Below are positions 38,876 to 45,629 of a DNA stretch of 45,629 nt, piece after piece (position 1 is the stretch's first letter; the number at the start of each line of letters is the position of its first letter). Source of the stretch: Bacteroidota bacterium (GTDB lineage Bacteria; Bacteroidota; Bacteroidia; Chitinophagales; S012-47); assembly GCA_024276745.1 (NCBI GenBank), contig JAJRWN010000078.1, forward strand, positions 1 to 45,629. Reading direction: 5' to 3'. A program made the position numbers and the translations under genes. The notes beneath the pieces were generated by a model, which searched no databases, had not been told where the DNA came from, and was given only the letters and a program-made list of their open reading frames with translations.

Positions 38876-40030
38876 ATGAAACAAATATTGCTTATTGTAT
38901 TGGCAATAATGACCATTGCCGGTATTTTTTCTTGTTCAAAAACGGATAGCAAGGATAAGCCACAAACACTGTCTGAGGTTAATGAATTGTTAAATACAAA
39001 AAAGAGTGAGGCAAGCCGATTGGAAAAAGAAATCAAGGAGTTGGAAAAACTACAGGATGATCTTGATACATCTGCTTCCATAAAAAAATTGGTTACCATT
39101 GATACTTTATTACCTCATCGTTTTGTGCATCAATTCAGTGTACAAGGAGTAGCGGCATCGCGCACCAACATACTGATAGCCAGCCAGGCAACGGGAGCTA
39201 TAGAGCATATTTATGTACAGGAAGGAGATTTGGTAAGTAAAGGTCAAAAATTGCTTGAATTAAATGCTTCCATCGTAGATCAAAATATCGCGGAAGTAAA
39301 AACCAATATTACTTTGGCTAAAACGGCTTATGAGAAACAAAGCAGATTGTGGAAGCAGGGAATCGGTTCCGAGATGCAATATCTGCAAGCCAAAAACAAT
39401 TATGAATCAATGCAAAACCGTTTGACAACCTTGCAGGCTCAGCGAGCTTTATATAGTGTAAATGCACCTGTTTCGGGCACAGTTGATGAAATCATGCCCA
39501 ATGAAGGAGAAATGGCCTTGGCCGGAAAAGCTCTGATGCGGGTAGTAAACCTTAATCAAATGGAAATTGAAGCAGAAGTACCTGAATCTTATATTGGAAA
39601 AATTCATAGAAATGATACTTGTGCAGTAAGTTTTGCTTCATTACCCGATTTTAAAAAAACGGGTAAGGTTGTGGCTGTCGGTCAGGTAATTAATGCGAAT
39701 AACAGAACCTTTAAGATTACGGTATTGATCAATAATAAGGATCATCAGGTAAAACCGAATTTATTGGCTTCGGTTCACATATATGATTATATCAAGGAAA
39801 ATGCTTTACTGGCTCCTACAAAACTAATATTGCGCGACCGGCAAGATTTTCCTTATCTGTTTAGTATCCGTCATCATGAAAATAGTCTTCAGGCTGTAAA
39901 GAAAATTGTTCAGCTGGGTTTGGATTATAATGGTGAAGTTGAAATTTTAAATGGTCTCCGGGAAGGCGATGTTTTTATTCGCGATGGATATCAGGAAATT
40001 TCTGACGGAGCAGATATTGATATTCAGTAA
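38876..40030 (+). CDS. RND efflux periplasmic adaptor (MFP) lipoprotein
   Basis: 384 residues. Lipobox GIFSC at about residue 19 implies inner-membrane lipid anchoring. A predicted coiled-coil (TLSEVNELLNTKKSEASRLE region, ~37-70) precedes the first beta-barrel half. Next come the lipoyl halves (IYVQEGDLVSKGQKLLELNA and the later APVSGTVDEIMPNEGEMAL), an alpha-hairpin between them, and a membrane-proximal C-terminal domain (~290-384). The extra N-terminal helix before the barrel is not usual in AcrA. Confidence 0.93.
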   Translation: MKQILLIVLAIMTIAGIFSCSKTDSKDKPQTLSEVNELLNTKKSEASRLEKEIKELEKLQDDLDTSASIKKLVTIDTLLPHRFVHQFSVQGVAASRTNILIASQATGAIEHIYVQEGDLVSKGQKLLELNASIVDQNIAEVKTNITLAKTAYEKQSRLWKQGIGSEMQYLQAKNNYESMQNRLTTLQAQRALYSVNAPVSGTVDEIMPNEGEMALAGKALMRVVNLNQMEIEAEVPESYIGKIHRNDTCAVSFASLPDFKKTGKVVAVGQVINANNRTFKITVLINNKDHQVKPNLLASVHIYDYIKENALLAPTKLILRDRQDFPYLFSIRHHENSLQAVKKIVQLGLDYNGEVEILNGLREGDVFIRDGYQEISDGADIDIQ

Positions 40031-40050
40031 ATCTTTATAAAAATACAGGA

Positions 40051-43000
40051 ATGCCTGATAAAATAAATCCAAAAAAACTCGATAGGGATTTTACCATTTC
40101 CACCTTATCCATCAACAACAGAACAACTGTTTTTCTGTTGACATTCATGTTAATACTTTTTGGATTTACGTCCTATTTTTCATTACCCAAAGAACAATTT
40201 CCGGAAATTGTATTTCCTCAAATTCTTATTGGAACAAGTTATCCGGGCAATTCACCGGCCGATATGGAAAATCTTGTTTCGCAGCCTATAGAAAACGAGC
40301 TTAATTCAATTTCAGGCATTAAAAAGATTACTTCCAACAATATGCAGGATTTTTCAATGGTCGTTGCCGAATTTAATCCTGATATTCTTATTGCCGATGC
40401 AATGGATAAGGTAAAAGATGCCGTTGATAAATCGAAAAAAGATTTACCAAACGATTTGCCTTCAGATCCTGATGTTTCAGAAATTAATTTATCCGATTTG
40501 CCGATAATGTTTATCAATATATCGGGCGACTATAGCTCGGAAGAATTGCGAAACTATGCCGAGTATCTTCAAGATGAAATTGAAAAACTACCTGAAATAT
40601 CCAAAGTTGAAATTAGAGGATTGCCTGAAAAAGAAGTTGAGATTAGTGTTGATTTATTTAAAATGGAATCACTCGAAATCAATTTCTCTGATATCGAGAA
40701 TAAAATAAGAAGCGAAAATCTGACTGCCTCGGGAGGTAATTTGCTGACCGATGAATATCGAAGATCTATTCGTGTTATCGGTGAATTTCATTCTATAAAA
40801 GATATAGGAAATGTAGTAGTAAAAAGCGAAAAACAAAATGTTATTTTTCTTAAGGATATTGCCAAAATTAAATTTAAGGATGAAGAGCGGAAAAGTTATT
40901 CCCGGCTTGACGGGCAACCGGTTGCCACACTTGATGTAATTAAAAGAAATGGTGAAAATCTTTTGGATGCTTCCGATAAAATAAAAGTTTTAATTGCCAA
41001 AGCACAAGAAGATTATTTACCTGCTGATATAAAAATAACAACGACCAATGATCAAAGCCGTTTTACCCGGAAAATGGTTAGCAATATGGAAAATAGTATC
41101 ATTTCGGGCGTTATTCTCGTGGTATTGGTATTATTGTTTTTCCTCGGTATCCGGAATGCTTTGTTTGTAGGTATTGCCATTCCCCTTTCCATGCTCATTG
41201 GTTTTGTGATTCTTGCCGCTATTGGTTCTACCATCAACATGATTGTGCTATTCTCACTCATATTGGCACTTGGAATGTTGGTAGATAATGGCATTGTAGT
41301 AGTGGAAAATATCTACCGCTTTGTCCAGGAAGGACTTCACCAAAAGGAAGCGGCAATACGCGGTGTCGGAGAAGTTGCATGGCCTATTATTGCTTCAACG
41401 GCTACCACGATTGCAGCCTTTCTACCTTTGATTTTCTGGAATTCGATTATGGGAGAGTTTATGAAATTTCTTCCAATCACTTTGATTATTGTTCTAAGCT
41501 CATCCTTGTTTGTTGCTTTGGTTATTAATCCGGTTATTGCTTCCCGTTTTGTGAAAATAGAAGAAATCAGAACTAAGCTGAAAACTAAAAGACTTTTTAG
41601 ATCAATCGGAATCATTGCCATCATCGCACTACTCGGTCATTTTGGAAACATGATTTGGCTTCGAAATCTTGGCATCATCATTATCTTATTATTATTGATA
41701 GACGCATACCTGATTAGACGCACTGCCCGCTGGTTTCAAGATAAATTTTTACCCTGGTTGGAGCATAGTTATCATCGTACCATTGCCTTTGCATTAGCCA
41801 AAAGAAGGCCATATTTATTTCTGAGTGGAATTGTTGCACTACTTATACTTTCTGTAGTTATCACTGTTGTCCGTGCACCTAAAGTTGATTTATTTCCAAG
41901 CAACGATCCTAGATATATTAATATCTATATCGAATTACCTATTGGCACCGATATCAACAAAACCGATCATTATGTAAAAGGAATTGAAGCCATCGTGGAT
42001 ACAGTACTTAAGCCGAATCAATTTTTGGTAGAATCCATGACCGCCCAGGTAGGTGAAGGAACCAACGATCCATCGAGAGGTCCAAGTGGAGGAAGTACCC
42101 CCAACCGGGCCAGGATAACCGTTACTTTTCTTGATTATGAATTTCGGCAGGGGGTAAGCACCAAGCAGGTAATGGAAGATATTCGAGATGCATTGAGCGA
42201 TATTCCCGGATCTGTAATAACCGTTGAAAAAAATTCCAATGGTCCTGATTTCGGAAAACCCGTAAATATTGAAATTTCCGGTGACAATCTGGATACTTTG
42301 GTCAATCAAGCCTATCATATCAAGCAGATTATCAATCAATCGGGTATTCTTGGAATTGAAGAGTTGTTAACAGATGTAGAACAAAATAAACCTGAATTAC
42401 TTATTCGTGTTAACCGTAAAGCTGCCGGCCGTTTTGGTGTATCCACATCAAGAGTTGCCAACGAAATCAGAACGGCTTTATTCGGAAAAGAGATTTCAAA
42501 ATATAAAATAGGTGAGGATAAATATCCGATTATGTTGAGGCTGGCTGATAAATATCGATACAATAGAGGTAGTTTATTCGATCAGAAAATCACATTCCGC
42601 GATCAGGCATCCGGAAGAATCAGTCAGGTACCCATTTCTACCGTTGCTACTGACAGCAGTACATTTACGTATAATTCAATTAAAAGAAAAGGATTGAAAC
42701 GGGTTGTGACCGTATATTCCAACGTAAAGGAAGGATATAATGCTACCGAGATTATCGATCAACTGAAAGTACTTTTTGCCGATTATAAACTTCCTCTTGG
42801 TTATGAGTTGAAGTTTACCGGACAGCAAGAAGAACAAAATGCATCAACTGCCTTTCTTGGTAAAGCATTGATGATAGCTGTGTTTCTGATTTTCCTGATT
42901 ATTGTTACACAATTTAATTCCATGGCTGCTCCGTTTATGATTATGCTTACCGTGCTATTCAGCTTGATTGGAGTGCTGTTTGGTTTAGCTATATTTAAAA

Positions 43001-43473
43001 TGGATTTTATCATTATTATGACCGGTATCGGTATCATTTCTTTGGCGGGGGTAGTGGTAAATAATGCTATTGTATTGATTGATTATATCAATCTGCTAAG
43101 AGAACGAAAGCGTCATGAATTGGGCGTGAATGTATTGAATGATGAAGATGTAAAAAAAGCCATTATCCAGGGAGGTTCCACAAGACTCCGGCCGGTATTG
43201 CTTACGGCCATTACAACCGTATTGGGTTTAATACCATTGGCGGTAGGTTTGAATTTTGATTATGCTTCTTTAATTAATGAACTGAATCCTCATATTTACT
43301 GGGGAGGCGATAGTGCCGGTTTTTGGGCACCTATGGCATGGACGGTAATCTTTGGTTTATCCTTTGCTACTTTCCTTACACTTGTTATTGTTCCGGTAAT
43401 GTATCTGATTATTGAACGTATCAAAAGGAAAATCTACCATATCAATACTAAGAAGAAAAACATGAGCGTTTAA
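40051..43473 (+). CDS. RND efflux transporter permease (AcrB-type)
   Basis: 1140 residues: TM1 near 25-45, two large periplasmic porter loops and the repeated six-helix halves. The TM4 motif reads GMLVDNGIVVVENIYR: AcrB Asp407 is kept (D412), but the Asp408 position is Asn (N413). In TM10 the motif is GVVVNNAIVLID, placing Asn (N1004) at the AcrB Lys940 position. Two extra hydrophobic segments (IGIIAIIALLGHFG and NLGIIIILLLLIDAYLI) lie between TM6 and TM7, for about 14 TM helices in total. An insertion between TM11 and TM12 (HIYWGGDSAGFWAPMAW) is, from memory, common in Bacteroidota pumps. Multidrug export is likely; substrates unknown. Confidence 0.93.
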   Translation: MPDKINPKKLDRDFTISTLSINNRTTVFLLTFMLILFGFTSYFSLPKEQFPEIVFPQILIGTSYPGNSPADMENLVSQPIENELNSISGIKKITSNNMQDFSMVVAEFNPDILIADAMDKVKDAVDKSKKDLPNDLPSDPDVSEINLSDLPIMFINISGDYSSEELRNYAEYLQDEIEKLPEISKVEIRGLPEKEVEISVDLFKMESLEINFSDIENKIRSENLTASGGNLLTDEYRRSIRVIGEFHSIKDIGNVVVKSEKQNVIFLKDIAKIKFKDEERKSYSRLDGQPVATLDVIKRNGENLLDASDKIKVLIAKAQEDYLPADIKITTTNDQSRFTRKMVSNMENSIISGVILVVLVLLFFLGIRNALFVGIAIPLSMLIGFVILAAIGSTINMIVLFSLILALGMLVDNGIVVVENIYRFVQEGLHQKEAAIRGVGEVAWPIIASTATTIAAFLPLIFWNSIMGEFMKFLPITLIIVLSSSLFVALVINPVIASRFVKIEEIRTKLKTKRLFRSIGIIAIIALLGHFGNMIWLRNLGIIIILLLLIDAYLIRRTARWFQDKFLPWLEHSYHRTIAFALAKRRPYLFLSGIVALLILSVVITVVRAPKVDLFPSNDPRYINIYIELPIGTDINKTDHYVKGIEAIVDTVLKPNQFLVESMTAQVGEGTNDPSRGPSGGSTPNRARITVTFLDYEFRQGVSTKQVMEDIRDALSDIPGSVITVEKNSNGPDFGKPVNIEISGDNLDTLVNQAYHIKQIINQSGILGIEELLTDVEQNKPELLIRVNRKAAGRFGVSTSRVANEIRTALFGKEISKYKIGEDKYPIMLRLADKYRYNRGSLFDQKITFRDQASGRISQVPISTVATDSSTFTYNSIKRKGLKRVVTVYSNVKEGYNATEIIDQLKVLFADYKLPLGYELKFTGQQEEQNASTAFLGKALMIAVFLIFLIIVTQFNSMAAPFMIMLTVLFSLIGVLFGLAIFKMDFIIIMTGIGIISLAGVVVNNAIVLIDYINLLRERKRHELGVNVLNDEDVKKAIIQGGSTRLRPVLLTAITTVLGLIPLAVGLNFDYASLINELNPHIYWGGDSAGFWAPMAWTVIFGLSFATFLTLVIVPVMYLIIERIKRKIYHINTKKKNMSV

Positions 43474-43530
43474 TTAAGACAGTCAGTCAAAATTGTACTG
43501 TAGAACAGTCAATTTCTTTTCATAAGTGAT

Positions 43531-43556
43531 AAACATCCGCTCATTGCGGATGTTTT
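43531..43556 (+). terminator. Terminator shared by the RND operon and thiL
   Basis: AAACATCCGC-TCATT-GCGGATGTTT is a perfect 10-bp stem with a TCATT loop and flanking A/T runs, placed between two convergent gene ends. The T-run is short, so its strength is uncertain. Confidence 0.7.
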
Positions 43557-43559
43557 CAT

Positions 43560-44618
43560 TTAGCTTGGATTTAAATGATTCCAACCCTGAGCAATAAGTT
43601 GATGCACTTGTCCTGAATTTGAAATGAGATTATATCCTTCTTTCTGAGCAGTAATTTCGCCAATTACACTGAATAAAGGATTTTTGATTATTTTTTCTGT
43701 GTCCTGTGCACTCAGCGTAAAAAGAATTTCGTAATCTTCTCCACCGCTTAATGCAGCCGTAAGGGGTGGAATTTGAAATTTTACCGCCCGTTCAAAAGTT
43801 TCCTTAGCAATGGGAATACCTGATTCCTGCAAACGGCAACCCATACCGGATGCAGTACATATTTGCAAAATATCAGAGGATAAACCGTCTGACACATCAA
43901 TCATGGAATGGGGTTTGATTTTTAACTCTCCCAAAATATCAATAATTTCTTTGCGTGCTTCCGGTTTTAATTGCCTTCTTAAAATATAAGTTTCTTGTTC
44001 TAAATCGGGTTGCACTTCGGGATTTTCTAAAAATATTTGTTTTTCCCTCTCCAATAATTGTAAGCCTAAATAGGCCGCACCCAGATCACCGCTTACTATA
44101 ATTTGATCTCCTGCTTTTGCTCCGTTTCGATATACAATTTGCTTTTGCGAAGCTTCTCCGATTGCCGTTACGCTAATGAGTAAACCTTTTTCGCTGGCCG
44201 ATGTATCTCCACCTATTAAATCTACTTCATAATAATCGCAGGCATGCCAAATACCATCATAGAGTTCATCCAGTGCTTCAGCAGAAAAACGGTTTGATAC
44301 CGCTATAGAAACTGTAATTTGAGATGGCCTTGCATTCATGGCATAAAGGTCTGATATACTAGCAACAACTGCTTTATAACCTAAATGCTTCAAGGGATGA
44401 TAGGATAAATCAAAATGGATACCTTCTATCAGCAAATCGGTGCTGATGAGCATGGCTTTACCTTTTCCGGTGGCAATCACCGCACAATCATCACCTACTC
44501 CTTTCAGGCTGCTGGCATGGCGCAATTCAAAATTCTTAGTCAATCGATCGATGATTCCAAACTCACCCAATTCACTAATTTCAGTTCTATTGGTTTTCTT
44601 ATCATTTTGTGCTTCCAT
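43560..44618 (-). CDS. thiL: Thiamine-monophosphate kinase
   Basis: 352 residues from ATG 44618 (the track start is a TTG). Motifs: GEFGIIDRL at the N-terminus, GVGDDCAVI, STDLLIEGIHFDL, the substrate/metal loop VDLIGGDTSAS and MIDVSDGLSSD. It phosphorylates thiamine monophosphate to the active diphosphate. No other thi genes are nearby. It converges with the RND operon. Confidence 0.95.
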   Translation of the reverse strand: MEAQNDKKTNRTEISELGEFGIIDRLTKNFELRHASSLKGVGDDCAVIATGKGKAMLISTDLLIEGIHFDLSYHPLKHLGYKAVVASISDLYAMNARPSQITVSIAVSNRFSAEALDELYDGIWHACDYYEVDLIGGDTSASEKGLLISVTAIGEASQKQIVYRNGAKAGDQIIVSGDLGAAYLGLQLLEREKQIFLENPEVQPDLEQETYILRRQLKPEARKEIIDILGELKIKPHSMIDVSDGLSSDILQICTASGMGCRLQESGIPIAKETFERAVKFQIPPLTAALSGGEDYEILFTLSAQDTEKIIKNPLFSVIGEITAQKEGYNLISNSGQVHQLIAQGWNHLNPS

Positions 44619-44654
44619 AATGAGTAAATTTCTATTCGATTTAAAGAATAACTT

Positions 44655-44662
44655 TACTTTTG
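44655..44662 (+). promoter_or_regulatory. -7 element for the DUF3089 gene
   Basis: TACTTTTG matches TAnnTTTG, 21 bp upstream of ATG 44683, inside the divergent gap to thiL. Confidence 0.5.
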
Positions 44663-44682
44663 ACAAAAATAAGCATTAGTGC

Positions 44683-45629
44683 ATGAAGCTGTTTTTATCT
44701 CTACTTGGTATTGTTTTAGTCGGTTCGTGTATTTCCATACGTAATCCCAGGGCTGATTTTACCGATGCCACTGTTCCTTCTGCTCCTGATTATGCATTGC
44801 AAAAAAACTGGGCTGCCTTGCCGGGTATGAGCGATTATTCCGATTTATTGCCCGATAGCAGTTTGAATTTTGCCGGGGATAGTGCTAAAGCTGATGTGTT
44901 TTTTATTCATCCAACCAGCTACTATAAAGGTAAAACCTGGAATGCCGATCTTAATGACCAAGTGCTTAATTTGCAAACCGACCAATATTCGATAAAATAT
45001 CAGGCAACAGTGTTCAATGGTAGTTGCCGGGTTTTTGCACCCCGCTACCGGCAAGCGGTTATAAAAGCATTCTATGTGGATGATGATAATTCAAAAAAAG
45101 CCTTTGCATTAGCTTATTCCGATATTAAAGCAGCATTTCAATATTATCTTGATCATTATAATCATGGCAGACCTATTGTGATTGCAGGGCATAGTCAGGG
45201 TGCCCTTATGGCCATGTGGCTGCTTCGCGATTATTTCCAAAATGAAGATATGCTCAATCAATTGGTAGCGGCATATCCGGTCGGCTGGCCTGTACCGCCC
45301 GATTCTATTCCTATGATACCTCCCTGCCGCGAAGCCGGTCAAACGGCTTGCTATGCTTCCTGGAATACCGTTGCATGGTCTTATAAATTGAGCAATTCAT
45401 CGTACGATTTTTATGCCGGTGCACTTTGTACCAATCCTTTGAGCTGGACGGTTGACGAAGCTTACTCTGCGGCTGATTTTAATTTAGGTGCTTTACCAAA
45501 ATCTTTTGATCATCTTGTTGCCGGTGCTTGCGATGCTCAAGCACATGGACCGATGCTTTGGATACACAATGATCAGTTGCCACTTATTATTAAACTTAAA
45601 GGAAAACGATTGCATATTCTTGATTATAA
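44683..45629 (+). CDS. DUF3089 alpha/beta-hydrolase lipoprotein (runs off window)
   Basis: Absent from the ORF track because it has no stop inside the window: 315 full codons are open to the end, and the final TATAA is not in frame as a stop. It has a lipobox (VLVGSC), a DUF3089 N-terminal part (ADVFFIHPTSYY) and a nucleophile elbow GHSQGA (~residue 170), as in alpha/beta hydrolases of the DUF3089 family. A likely late acidic/His pair lies in the final HGPMLWIHNDQ region. Surface-exposed or periplasmic hydrolase of unknown substrate. The C-terminus is probably missing only a few residues. Confidence 0.88.
   Translation, partial: MKLFLSLLGIVLVGSCISIRNPRADFTDATVPSAPDYALQKNWAALPGMSDYSDLLPDSSLNFAGDSAKADVFFIHPTSYYKGKTWNADLNDQVLNLQTDQYSIKYQATVFNGSCRVFAPRYRQAVIKAFYVDDDNSKKAFALAYSDIKAAFQYYLDHYNHGRPIVIAGHSQGALMAMWLLRDYFQNEDMLNQLVAAYPVGWPVPPDSIPMIPPCREAGQTACYASWNTVAWSYKLSNSSYDFYAGALCTNPLSWTVDEAYSAADFNLGALPKSFDHLVAGACDAQAHGPMLWIHNDQLPLIIKLKGKRLHILDY

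Noticed and set aside
36909-43473. Heavy-metal (CusA-type) export operon
   Set aside because: The regulator is TetR-type, and I see no metal-binding Met clusters in the RND protein; general multidrug efflux fits better.

Overview
The window looks like a chromosomal segment of a Bacteroidota bacterium, probably a free-living aerobic member of the class Bacteroidia sensu lato (Chitinophagales/Sphingobacteriales/Cytophagales-like). The pointers are: a type IX secretion (T9SS) cargo protein ending in a gliding-motility-type (CHU_C, type B) sorting domain beside a PorP/SprF-like outer-membrane protein; several TAnnTTTG -7 promoter elements typical of the Bacteroidota sigma factor; few clear Shine-Dalgarno sites; type III pantothenate kinase; a GGGPS/PcrB-family enzyme; and heme A synthase, which implies a heme-copper oxidase. 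Base composition is AT-rich and even, and I see no integrase, transposase, phage gene or CRISPR array, so this is mostly core chromosome with a few lineage-specific genes.

Layout. 1-347: no gene. 348-4312: NifU-like Fe-S carrier, RecX, an MFS transporter, heme A synthase and a small membrane protein, then tRNA-Phe(GAA). 4688-7876: a large polytopic membrane protein (possibly GT-C-like) and a lytic transglycosylase. 8004-15903 (minus strand): an envelope-biogenesis cluster in transcription order coaX, outer-membrane barrel, TPR lipoprotein, lptC, small membrane protein, CNNM/CorC-type protein, PpiD-like chaperone. 15983-17388: a thioredoxin-like ferredoxin, a lipoprotein and a WKSEA-repeat secreted protein, closed by a terminator. 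17462-21549: a DECR-like reductase, a histidine kinase with two response regulators lacking DNA-binding domains, and a small eight-cysteine protein. 21668-24752 (plus strand): GGGP synthase, rsgA, dtd, a membrane protein and a MazG-type pyrophosphohydrolase. 24753-26563 (minus strand): gcvT-comB. 26680-27615: an LpxD-like acyltransferase.

27616-34467 is the most distinctive locus. A promoter is followed by a leader of about 265 nt containing a strong intrinsic terminator and a possible 25-codon ORF. Then come a small secreted coiled-coil protein, a 1655-residue T9SS adhesin with six near-identical-length repeats and a P-domain nested inside an Ig-like domain, a PorP/SprF protein, and a terminator. 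34448-36812: rnhB and a two-gene ABC exporter. 36909-43473: a TetR-TolC-adaptor-RND tripartite efflux operon. 43560-45629: thiL and a DUF3089 lipoprotein that runs off the window.

The best candidates for something undescribed are the attenuator-like leader of the adhesin operon, the nested P-domain architecture, the WKSEA-repeat protein and the eight-cysteine protein. No clear new defence or mobile system is visible. All functional calls rest on reading motifs by eye; no database search was run.
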